Shown piece after piece: positions 25,831 to 33,380 of a stretch of 64,000 nucleotides of DNA (the first letter of the stretch is position 1; each line of letters starts with the position of its first letter). This DNA is from Hyphomicrobiales bacterium (GTDB taxonomy: Bacteria > Pseudomonadota > Alphaproteobacteria > Rhizobiales > Rhizobiaceae). The notes below the pieces were generated by a model. The model saw nothing but the letters and a program-made list of their open reading frames with translations, was not told where the DNA came from and ran no database searches. A program made the translations under genes and the position numbers. The DNA lies in assembly GCA_900472295.1 (NCBI GenBank), contig UCIA01000002.1:496001-560000 (forward strand), given 5' to 3'.

Positions 25831-27615
25831 TCAAGCGCGTGCCGCGTCGATGATGCGAAACTGCACCGTGCGGTTGCCGTTCCAATAATTGCCCGACAGC
25901 GAACCGGCGACATGGATCGTCTTGCCCCGGTTCTTGAACAGGAATTCGCCAAGTGCTGTATCGACGGCGCGAAAGGCGATCGCCTGGATGCGTCCGCCGC
26001 TTTCCGACTGCAGATCGGCGCGGATGTGGTTGGTGCCGACCGCCCTGGCGTCGGCGAGCCGGTGGCGCGGCAGCGCAAACACCGGCGCGACATGGCCGGC
26101 GCCGAACGGGCCGGCCCGTTCCAGCGCGTCGAGTAAGCCAAGCGTCGCGCCTTCGGCAGCGAGCGCGCCGTCTATGGGCAGGCTTTCCTCATCCTGCAGC
26201 CGAAACACTTCAGTCGCCGCGCGCTCCTCGAAGAAGGCTCTGAGTTCACCGAGCTTCGCCCGCTCCACCGTAATCCCGGCCGCCATGCCATGGCCGCCGC
26301 CCTTGACGATCAGCCCGGCATCGGCCGCCGCACGCACCAGCCGGCCGAGATCGAAGCCCGACACCGAGCGGCCCGAGCCGGTGCCAATGCCATTGGCGTT
26401 GAAGGCGATGGCGAAGGCCGGCCGCCGCGCATGGTCCTTCAGCCGCGAGGCGATCAGCCCGACAATGCCGGGATGCCAATTGGTGCTGGCGGTGACGATG
26501 ATGGCTGGGCCATTGCCGCCGGCAAGCTCGGCGTCGGCCTCGGCGCGCGCCGCGGCCAGCATCTCCAGCTCCATCTGCTGGCGTTCCTGGTTGAGCCGGT
26601 CGAGCGTCTCGGCAATGGTGCCGGCCTCGACCGGATCGACGGTGGCGAGCAGCCGGCTGCCCAGCGCTGCATCGCCGATGCGCCCGCCGGCATTGATGCG
26701 CGGGCCGATCAGATAGGCGAGATGAAAGGTGCTGATCGGCTCGCCGATGCGCGACACCCGCGCAAGCGCCGCCAGCCCCTCATTCTTTTGCTGGCGCGCC
26801 ATCTGCAGCCCCTTGACCACGAAGGCGCGGTTGACGCCGATGAGCGGCACCACGTCGCAGACCGTGGCCAGCGCCGCGAGATCGAGCAGTGACAAGAGAT
26901 CCGGCTGCGCTGCATCAGGCAAGCGGCTGCGCAAAACTCTCGCCGTCTGCACCAGAGCGAGAAAGACGACGCCGGCGGCGCACAAATGGCCCTGCCCGGA
27001 CAGATCGTCCTCGCGATTGGGATTGACCACCGCGGTCGCCTCCGGCAGCGCACCCCCGACCTGATGGTGGTCGAGCACCACCACATCGGCGCCGGCTTCC
27101 TTGGCCGCATCGATGGAAACCGCGCTGTTGGTGCCGCAATCGACGGTGACGATCAGGGTCGCGCCGCGCGAGACCAGGTCGCGCATCGCCTCCGGATTGG
27201 GGCCATACCCCTCGAAAATGCGATCGGGAATGTAGATCTCCGACGGCACCGAGAAGTGCGCCAGGAAACGCTTGAGCAGCGCCGAAGAGGCGGCGCCATC
27301 GACATCGTAATCGCCGAAGATCGCAACTTTCTCCTTGGCCATGATCGCCTCGGCGATGCGGGTCGCCGCCTTGTCCATGTCGGTCAGCGAGGCCGGGTCC
27401 GGCAACAGGTCGCGGATCGTCGGATCGAGGAAGCGCTCTGCCTGGTCGGCGGTGACACCGCGCCCGGCAAGCACGCGTGCGACAATGTCGGGCACGCCAT
27501 GGCCCTGCGCTATGGCAAGCGCAGTCATATCCTGCCGTTCGCTCAACCGATGTTCCCAGGAAACACCTGTTGCCGACTGCCTGACATCGAGGAAGAGGCG
27601 TTTGTCGCCCGTCAT
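25831..27615 (-). CDS. recJ: Single-stranded-DNA-specific exonuclease RecJ
   Basis: This 594-residue 5'-3' single-strand exonuclease acts in recombination and mismatch repair. The DHH phosphoesterase motifs are present: DYDVDGAAS (about 100), DCGT, DHHQ, and the DHHA1 motif GGHGMAAG, followed by the C-terminal OB domain. The ATG at 27615 shares its A with the stop of the upstream 76-residue gene (TAATG), so the two genes are coupled. Confidence 0.95.
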   Translation of the reverse strand: MTGDKRLFLDVRQSATGVSWEHRLSERQDMTALAIAQGHGVPDIVARVLAGRGVTADQAERFLDPTIRDLLPDPASLTDMDKAATRIAEAIMAKEKVAIFGDYDVDGAASSALLKRFLAHFSVPSEIYIPDRIFEGYGPNPEAMRDLVSRGATLIVTVDCGTNSAVSIDAAKEAGADVVVLDHHQVGGALPEATAVVNPNREDDLSGQGHLCAAGVVFLALVQTARVLRSRLPDAAQPDLLSLLDLAALATVCDVVPLIGVNRAFVVKGLQMARQQKNEGLAALARVSRIGEPISTFHLAYLIGPRINAGGRIGDAALGSRLLATVDPVEAGTIAETLDRLNQERQQMELEMLAAARAEADAELAGGNGPAIIVTASTNWHPGIVGLIASRLKDHARRPAFAIAFNANGIGTGSGRSVSGFDLGRLVRAAADAGLIVKGGGHGMAAGITVERAKLGELRAFFEERAATEVFRLQDEESLPIDGALAAEGATLGLLDALERAGPFGAGHVAPVFALPRHRLADARAVGTNHIRADLQSESGGRIQAIAFRAVDTALGEFLFKNRGKTIHVAGSLSGNYWNGNRTVQFRIIDAARA

Positions 27616-27845
27616 TACACCTTCTGCTTTTCAGCTGCGCGCCGAAGCCATTCGTCGGCGGCATCACCCATCGTCTTTTCCACGCCGTCTTTCAACCAGG
27701 CCATGAAAGGCCGATCGAATTTGAAGGCAGCGCCGCACTCCTTGATGAAGAAGCGCCTCACGTTCTGGGTGTTGCGATAGGACTTGGCAATGACCGTATT
27801 GCGCGAAATCGAATCCGAATGCCAGTCGAACGATTTCATCCTCAT
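27615..27845 (-). CDS. Small conserved protein, DUF6434-like, upstream of recJ
   Basis: The 76-residue protein has a compact domain with SFDWHSDSISRNTVI, SYRNTQNVRRFF and FKFDRPFMAWLK. It resembles my recollection of the DUF6434 family, which occurs alone or with SAP-type domains; its function is unknown. The stop overlaps the recJ start by one base, so a role near RecJ is possible but only inferred. An alternative ATG lies two codons downstream at 27839. Confidence 0.7.
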   Translation of the reverse strand: MRMKSFDWHSDSISRNTVIAKSYRNTQNVRRFFIKECGAAFKFDRPFMAWLKDGVEKTMGDAADEWLRRAAEKQKV

Positions 27846-27990
27846 GTCCCCGCACTCAAAGCCGACGCAGCCACAGGGCTAGCAACCGCGCCGCGCATAA
27901 GCAAGAACCGGGCGCCCGCCGTGGCGTAAGTCATCTGTAAGCTCGGACTTGTCAGCATCCCCTCGCAACCAAGTTGATATGGAGAGGATC

Positions 27991-28443
27991 ATGACAAGCC
28001 ACAGATCTATTCTTGCCTGTTTACTCGCATCGTACTGCCTGTCTGCTACCCAGCCGGCGGAAGCAGCGGTCGGTTGGCAGATCTGCAACAGGACGGCCGA
28101 ACCGATGTGGGTTGCCATCGCCTACGATCCCGGCAACGGCCGCCATGTCTCGGAAGGCTGGTGGAAGCTCAATTCGTGTGGCGGCTGCGCCAGCCTCGGT
28201 TCCTACGACGTGCGAAACGTCTGGTACCACGCCCACAACAAGGGCAGCAGCCGTGTCATCGAAGGCAATGATCTCTTCTGCACGAGTTCCCCCAAAGCCT
28301 TCAGAATCGGCAATCAGGCCGCATGCCACCGTCGGCCCACCTCGTTGGACACCACAGGCTTCCGCTCGGTCGTCCTGAGCGGCACGAAGTTTACATCCAA
28401 CATAAGAGGCAGAGCCGCCAACGGAGCTGTTTGCATCGACTGA
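27991..28443 (+). CDS. Secreted DUF1036 protein
   Basis: The 150-residue product has a signal peptide (about 1-25, cleavage near AEA) and a DUF1036 domain: GWQICNRTAEPMWVAIAYD, then a Trp/Cys-rich segment (EGWWKLNSCGGCASLG). The ATG at 27991 is chosen over one at 27979 because GGAGAGG sits 4 nt before it. Six or more Cys residues in the mature part suggest disulfide bonds in the periplasm or outside the cell. It is followed after 71 bp by a second secreted protein on the same strand. Confidence 0.75.
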   Translation: MTSHRSILACLLASYCLSATQPAEAAVGWQICNRTAEPMWVAIAYDPGNGRHVSEGWWKLNSCGGCASLGSYDVRNVWYHAHNKGSSRVIEGNDLFCTSSPKAFRIGNQAACHRRPTSLDTTGFRSVVLSGTKFTSNIRGRAANGAVCID

Positions 28444-28514
28444 CCATCCGCGTGGCCGGGCCGGCCACGCCCGACGGCAAGCATTTCGAACCCGATCACA
28501 GTGGAGAACGTCCC

Positions 28515-28901
28515 ATGTACCGAAGCACCGTTTTTGTCTGTATTCTGTTGATGGCGAACCCCGCATCGGCATCGAGCACGGGCCCCCTGAGGGAAGCCTA
28601 CTGCAAGCTTTGGGAGCACCGCGACATGCAAGGGGCACGAATGCGAATGCCCAACGGCGATCGCGTCAGCTTCGCCCACAATGAAGAGTATGGCAGCACC
28701 GCCTGGAGAGAGCGGCCCGACTGGAATGATGTCGTCTCCTCGGCGACCATCGATGCCGGCTGCAAACTGCAAGTGTGGGAGCACATGGAAGCCGGCGGCG
28801 CCTCCAAGACCTGGTCTGGCGGTCCAAATGGCTGGCGCGTCAACTATGTCGGAAGCGCTTGGAACGACCGGATATCGTCCGCGACCTGCTATTGCGATTA
28901 G
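28515..28901 (+). CDS. Secreted beta-gamma-crystallin-like protein
   Basis: The 128-residue product has a signal peptide (cleavage near SASAS, about 20) and two Greek-key-like halves. Each ends in the calcium-binding pattern N/D-N/D-x-x-S-S: NDVVSS at about 71-76 and NDRISS at about 117-122. Each half also shows the KLWEH/QVWEH plus Gly pattern of crystallin folds. Four Cys residues are present in the mature chain. I infer a secreted calcium-binding protein with a role at the cell surface or outside; no function is known for such orphan microbial crystallins. Confidence 0.75.
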   Translation: MYRSTVFVCILLMANPASASSTGPLREAYCKLWEHRDMQGARMRMPNGDRVSFAHNEEYGSTAWRERPDWNDVVSSATIDAGCKLQVWEHMEAGGASKTWSGGPNGWRVNYVGSAWNDRISSATCYCD

Positions 28902-28920
28902 CCGCCCCATCTGGGCGCAC

Positions 28921-29958
28921 TCACCCCAAAAAGCCGCCGCCTGAACCAGCGGGCGGTGGCTTTCCGTGGATGCCTTGAAACTTATCCAGATCCTGGTGCC
29001 GCGCCTTGATCTCGCGCACGGTGCGCGACGACGAGCGCAATACGATTGTATGCGTGGTGATGAAGTTGCTGCCGAACTTGACCCCGGCCAGCATGTTGCC
29101 GTCGGTAACGCCTGTCGCCGCAAACAGCACATCGCCGCGCGCCATGTCCTCGGCGCGATAGACCCGCTTCGGATCGGCAATGCCCATTTTTGCCGCGCGC
29201 GCAACCTTTTCCTTCGTATCGAGGATCAGCCGGCCCTGCATCTGGCCACCGGTGCACCGCAGCGCCGCCGCCCCCAGCACGCCTTCCGGCGCACCGCCGG
29301 TGCCGAGGTAGATGTCAATGCCGGTCTCTTCCGGATCGGTGGTGTGGATGACGCCGGCGACATCGCCGTCGCCGATCAGCCGGATCGCCGCCCCGGTGGC
29401 GCGCACCGCTTCGATCAGTCTTTCATGGCGCGGTCGGTCGAGGATGCAGGCGGTGATTTCGGACACCGCGACGCCCTTGGCCTTGGCCAGGCTGGCGATG
29501 TTTTGCGCCGGTGAGGCATCGATGTCGATGACGCCTTCGGCATAGAACGGGCCGATGGCGATCTTGTCCATATAGACGTCGGGCGCAAACAGCAGGCTGC
29601 CTTTTTCGGCAATGGCGATGACGGCCAGTGCATTGGGCAGGTTCTTGGCACAGATCGTCGTGCCTTCGAGCGGATCGAGCGCAATGTCGACCGCCGGGCC
29701 TTTGCCGCTGCCGACCTCCTCGCCGATATAGAGCATCGGCGCCTCGTCGCGCTCGCCCTCGCCGATCACCACCGTGCCCTTGATGGCGAGACGATTGAGT
29801 TCCTGCCGCATGGCGTCGACGGCGGCCTGGTCGGCGGCTTTCTCATCGCCGCGTCCGCGCAGTCTGGCGGCCGCGACCGCGGCGCGCTCGGTGACGCGCA
29901 CGACTTCCATGGTCAGTATCCGGTCGAGACCGGCGACAATGTTCTGGGCCACATTCAT
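28921..29958 (-). CDS. glpX: Class II fructose-1,6-bisphosphatase
   Basis: The 345-residue GlpX-type enzyme dephosphorylates fructose-1,6-bisphosphate in gluconeogenesis or the Calvin cycle. Metal and phosphate motifs include VIGEGERDEAPML and DPLEGTT, with the downstream GDGDVAGVI and LGTGGAPEGVLGAAALRC blocks. The ATG at 29958 is the first of the frame; a downstream Met in LTMEVVRVTERAA is a possible alternative. It follows hom on the same strand after 144 bp. Confidence 0.94.
   Translation of the reverse strand: MNVAQNIVAGLDRILTMEVVRVTERAAVAAARLRGRGDEKAADQAAVDAMRQELNRLAIKGTVVIGEGERDEAPMLYIGEEVGSGKGPAVDIALDPLEGTTICAKNLPNALAVIAIAEKGSLLFAPDVYMDKIAIGPFYAEGVIDIDASPAQNIASLAKAKGVAVSEITACILDRPRHERLIEAVRATGAAIRLIGDGDVAGVIHTTDPEETGIDIYLGTGGAPEGVLGAAALRCTGGQMQGRLILDTKEKVARAAKMGIADPKRVYRAEDMARGDVLFAATGVTDGNMLAGVKFGSNFITTHTIVLRSSSRTVREIKARHQDLDKFQGIHGKPPPAGSGGGFLG
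28930..28963 (+). terminator. Possible bidirectional hairpin at the end of glpX
   Basis: A stem AAGCCGCCGCC/GGGCGGTGGCTT with one mismatch and a 9-nt loop is followed on the plus strand by TTT. It lies 28 bp after the beta-gamma-crystallin stop and inside the last codons of glpX, so it could end transcripts from both sides. Confidence 0.45.
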
Positions 29959-30102
29959 CGGGGGAAGATCCTGGTTGGCACACCGCCTCCCGCCAGAGGC
30001 GCGTTTCTTGTGTCAAAGCTCCATGACAACGGCAAGACCTGGCCGCTCAATTTTTCGAAATCGCAGCAATATCAATCGATTAAAGGAAAATTATGACCGA
30101 AC

Positions 30103-31416
30103 CTAACCTGCCCGTTCGATGCGGATGACCTGCGGCTTGTCGGTGAGATGGCCGTCCTTGGTGATGCCGTCGACGGCCTTGCGCACAGCGGCTTCCGTGG
30201 TCTCGTGAGTGACCAGGATCACCGTCTTTTGCGCATCCGTCTCGCCGCTGACCGCATGCTGGACGATCGATTCCAGCGAAATATCATTGTCGGCCATGCG
30301 CTTGGCGATCGCGGCAAAGACACCGATGCGGTCATGCACGGTCAGCCGGATGAAATAGCCGCCGGCATGGCTGCGCATCTGCGCCTTCTTGTAGGGGCGC
30401 AATTCCTTGGCCGGCAGGCCGAACACCGGACCGTGCTGGAAGCCCGGCCGGCTCTTGGCGATGTCGGCGATATCGCCGACCACCGCCGATGCCGTGGCGT
30501 TGCCGCCCGCACCCGGTCCGGAGAGCAGCAGCTCGCCCAAAATGTCGGTTTCGATGGCCACCGCATTGGTGACGCCATGCACCTGCGCGATCACCGAAGC
30601 CGTCGGCACCATTGTCGGGTGCACGCGCTGCTCGATGCCGCTGTCGGTGCGCTGGGCGACGCCGAGCAGTTTGATCCGGTAGCCGAGATCGGCGGCGGCG
30701 CGGATATCGGCCTGGCTGATGTTGGAGATGCCTTCCATATAGATGTCGTTGGCGGCGATTTTGGTGCCGAAAGCCAGGCTGGTCAGGATCGACAGCTTGT
30801 GCGCCGTGTCATGGCCCTCGATGTCGAAGGTCGGATCGGCTTCGGCATAGCCCAGGCGCTGCGCGTCCTTCAGGCACTCGTCGAAGGAAATGCCTTCGGC
30901 CTCCATGCGGGTCAGGATGTAATTGCAGGTGCCGTTGAGGATGCCGAAGACGCGGGTGACCGAATTGCCGGCCATCGCCTCGCGCATCGTCTTGATGACA
31001 GGGATGCCGCCGGCCACCGCCGCTTCGTAATTGAGCAGCACGCCCTTCTTCTCGGCGATTTCGGCAAGCGCCACGCCGTGCTTGGCCAACAGTGCCTTGT
31101 TGGCGGTGACGACATGGCGTCCGGCTTCAAGTGCTGCCTTGACCGAGGAACGCGCCGGCCCCTCATCGCCGCCGATCAGTTCGACGAAGACGTCGATGTC
31201 GGCGGTCTGTGCCATCTTGACCGGATCGTCGAACCATTTGGCGGCGCCGAGGTCGACGCCACGGTCGCGCTTGGCATCGCGGGCCGAAACGGCGGTGACG
31301 ATGACATCGCGGCCGCACTGGCGGGTCAGCTCGGCTGCCTTGTCACGCAGCACGCGCGCCACCGAGGCGCCGACAGTGCCCAGACCCGCAATTCCAATAC
31401 GCAACGCTTCAGCCAT
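30103..31416 (-). CDS. hom: Homoserine dehydrogenase
   Basis: The 437-residue monofunctional enzyme reduces aspartate semialdehyde to homoserine for threonine and methionine synthesis. It has an NAD-binding GLGTVG at about 11-16, the catalytic-domain block GILNGTCNYILTRME with DPTFDIEGHD downstream, and a C-terminal ACT domain (about 355-430) that probably senses threonine. It lies between alaC and glpX, and repeat copy 2 separates it from alaC. Confidence 0.96.
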   Translation of the reverse strand: MAEALRIGIAGLGTVGASVARVLRDKAAELTRQCGRDVIVTAVSARDAKRDRGVDLGAAKWFDDPVKMAQTADIDVFVELIGGDEGPARSSVKAALEAGRHVVTANKALLAKHGVALAEIAEKKGVLLNYEAAVAGGIPVIKTMREAMAGNSVTRVFGILNGTCNYILTRMEAEGISFDECLKDAQRLGYAEADPTFDIEGHDTAHKLSILTSLAFGTKIAANDIYMEGISNISQADIRAAADLGYRIKLLGVAQRTDSGIEQRVHPTMVPTASVIAQVHGVTNAVAIETDILGELLLSGPGAGGNATASAVVGDIADIAKSRPGFQHGPVFGLPAKELRPYKKAQMRSHAGGYFIRLTVHDRIGVFAAIAKRMADNDISLESIVQHAVSGETDAQKTVILVTHETTEAAVRKAVDGITKDGHLTDKPQVIRIERAG

Positions 31417-31466
31417 GTCCGGCGACGCCCCTCAAACTATGCTCAAATAAGATTTGCGGCGACCTT

Positions 31467-31566
31467 AGAGCAATTCCAGGAAAAGTGTGAAGCGGTTTTC
31501 CGTCCGGAATTGCGTCAAAACAATGGGTTAGAGCAGATCGCCGTGAAACGGTGAACTGCTCTAACG
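31467..31566. repeat. Two-hairpin intergenic repeat, copy 2
   Basis: The first dyad (GCAATTCC at 31470 to GGAATTGC ending at 31513) is intact. The second has arms GTTAGAGCAG at 31527 and CTGCTCTAAC ending at 31565; these are perfectly paired, but the inner arms have drifted from copy 1. The change on one side is matched by a compensating change on the other (GCGG to GCAG and CCGC to CTGC), which suggests that hairpin pairing is maintained. The second dyad overlaps the last bases of alaC. Confidence 0.88.
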
Positions 31567-32778
31567 ATGCGCGGCGAGCGGCACCACATTGTTCGGCTGC
31601 TTGGCGCTGGATGCCAGGAAGCGCTTGATGTTGCGCGCCGCCTGCCGGATCCGGTGCTCGTTCTCGACCAGCGCGATGCGCACATGATCGTCGCCATGCT
31701 CGCCAAAGCCGATGCCCGGCGCTACCGCCACATCGGCGTGCTCGATCAGAAGCTTGGAGAATTCGAGCGAGCCGAGATGCTTGAAAGGCTCCGGGATCGG
31801 CGCCCAGGCGAACATCGAGGCCGCGGGCGCCGGAATGGTCCAGCCGGCGCGGCTGAAAGCGTCGACCATGACGTCGCGGCGCTTCAGATAGACCTCGCGC
31901 ACTTCGGCGATGTCGGCGCCATCGCCGTTGAGCGCATGCGCAGCCGCCACCTGGATCGGCGTGAAGGCGCCGTAATCGAGATAGGACTTCACCCGGGTCA
32001 GCGCCGAGATCAGCCGCTCATTGCCGACGGCAAAACCCATGCGCCAGCCGGGCATGGAGAAGGTCTTCGACATCGAGGTGAACTCGACGCAGACATCGAT
32101 GGCGCCCGGCACCTGCAGCACCGAGGGCGGCGGATTGCCGTCGAAATAGATCTCCGAATAGGCAAGGTCCGACAGGATGATGATGTCGTTCTTCTTGGCG
32201 AAGGCGACCACGTCCTTGTAGAAATCGAGCGAAGCGACCAGCGCCGTCGGGTTCGACGGGTAGTTGAGGATCAGCGCCAGCGGCTTAGGGATCGAGTGAC
32301 GGACACCGCGCTCAAGCGCCGGAATGAAGCCGTCATCCGGCTCGACCTGCAGCGAACGGATGACGCCGCCCGACATGATGAAGCCGAAAGCATGGATGGG
32401 ATAGGTCGGGTTGGGGCACAGGATCACGTCGCCGGGCGCGGTGATCGCCTGCGCCATGTTGGCGAAGCCTTCCTTGGAGCCGAGTGTCGCCACCACCTGC
32501 GTGTCGGGATTGAGCTTCACGCCGAAGCGGCGCTGGTAGTAGGCGGCCTGGGCGCGGCGCAGGCCGGGAATGCCGCGGGACGAGGAATAGCGATGCGTGC
32601 GCGGATCGCGCACCACTTCGCACAATTTGTCGACGATCGCCTTCGGCGTCGGCAGGTCCGGATTGCCCATGCCAAGGTCGATAATGTCGGCGCCGCGTGA
32701 GCGGGCGCTGGCCTTCAGCCGGTTGACCTGCTCGAACACGTAGGGTGGAAGCCGGCGGACCTTGTGAAATTCTTCCAT
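31561..32778 (-). CDS. alaC: Class I/II aminotransferase (AlaC-like)
   Basis: The 405-residue PLP enzyme belongs to the alanine/aspartate aminotransferase subgroup found upstream of hom in rhizobia. The Schiff-base Lys is in SMSKTFSMPGWRMGF, with LDYGAF, LNYPSNPTA and the C-terminal RIALVENEHR (Arg that binds the carboxylate). A glutamate-pyruvate activity is the usual assignment; diaminopimelate aminotransferase is an alternative. The ATG at 32778 with GGAAC upstream is preferred to a TTG at 32793. The two-base repeat ATTGGTAG occurs in tandem just upstream, at about 32799-32817. Confidence 0.88.
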   Translation of the reverse strand: MEEFHKVRRLPPYVFEQVNRLKASARSRGADIIDLGMGNPDLPTPKAIVDKLCEVVRDPRTHRYSSSRGIPGLRRAQAAYYQRRFGVKLNPDTQVVATLGSKEGFANMAQAITAPGDVILCPNPTYPIHAFGFIMSGGVIRSLQVEPDDGFIPALERGVRHSIPKPLALILNYPSNPTALVASLDFYKDVVAFAKKNDIIILSDLAYSEIYFDGNPPPSVLQVPGAIDVCVEFTSMSKTFSMPGWRMGFAVGNERLISALTRVKSYLDYGAFTPIQVAAAHALNGDGADIAEVREVYLKRRDVMVDAFSRAGWTIPAPAASMFAWAPIPEPFKHLGSLEFSKLLIEHADVAVAPGIGFGEHGDDHVRIALVENEHRIRQAARNIKRFLASSAKQPNNVVPLAAHR

Positions 32779-32872
32779 GTCAGTTCCAGACAATTAGAAT
32801 TGGTAGATTGGTAGAATTGGCTTTGCAAAGCGGACCTTTGGCAAAAGGCGGCTTTCGGCGCGCGATATAGCC

Positions 32873-33283
32873 TTATTTGCAGGTAGGGTCGAGGGCGGGA
32901 TCGCATTTGGCTTCGATCTGCTTCAGCGTGTCGTTGCCATGGTTCTTCGCCAGCGAGTTCAGCGCCGCCGGGCTGGTGCCCTGGACCCCGCCGCCACCCT
33001 TGATCGCCTGCCCCTGCTGCTCGGCCTTCAACTGGGCAAGCTTGGCCTTGGTCTCCTCAGGCGTGAGCTGCTTTGCCGCCACCTGCGGAGGGATGTTGAG
33101 ATTGGGATAGGAACCGGTGTCCTGGGCGCCCTCGGTCAGGGCGACATTCATCCCGTTGCCGGTGTTGTTGCTGGTGCAGCCACTTGTTGCCAACAGCCCT
33201 GGCGCCAGGCAGGCGACCGCAACCGCGATGCGGCAAAAGCGGCCTGCTCCCGAAAAAATGGTCTTGCCGGTGTTAATCGTCAT
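32873..33283 (-). CDS. Small outer-membrane-type lipoprotein
   Basis: The 136-residue product has a type II signal peptide ending LLATSGC (Cys at about 36), then a Gly/Ala/Gln-rich chain with ETKAKLAQLKAEQQGQ as a likely coiled helix and a C-terminal pair of Cys (AKCDPALDPTCK). No known family was recognised. The ATG at 33283 has AGGAAAAC upstream; an upstream open frame lacks a signal. It is divergent from phaC with a 97-bp gap. Confidence 0.75.
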   Translation of the reverse strand: MTINTGKTIFSGAGRFCRIAVAVACLAPGLLATSGCTSNNTGNGMNVALTEGAQDTGSYPNLNIPPQVAAKQLTPEETKAKLAQLKAEQQGQAIKGGGGVQGTSPAALNSLAKNHGNDTLKQIEAKCDPALDPTCK

Positions 33284-33380
33284 ATTGTTTTCCTGGCAGC
33301 CGGGGTACAGCACATTGGACCCGGTCAGATGTCCCATGGTAATATGTCAAGAAAACGCCTCGGGAGGAACCCCGCGAGCC

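Noticed and set aside
30148-31554. 468-codon open frame on the plus strand opposite hom
   Set aside because: It mirrors the hom codons on the other strand; the hom product has complete family motifs and this one has none.
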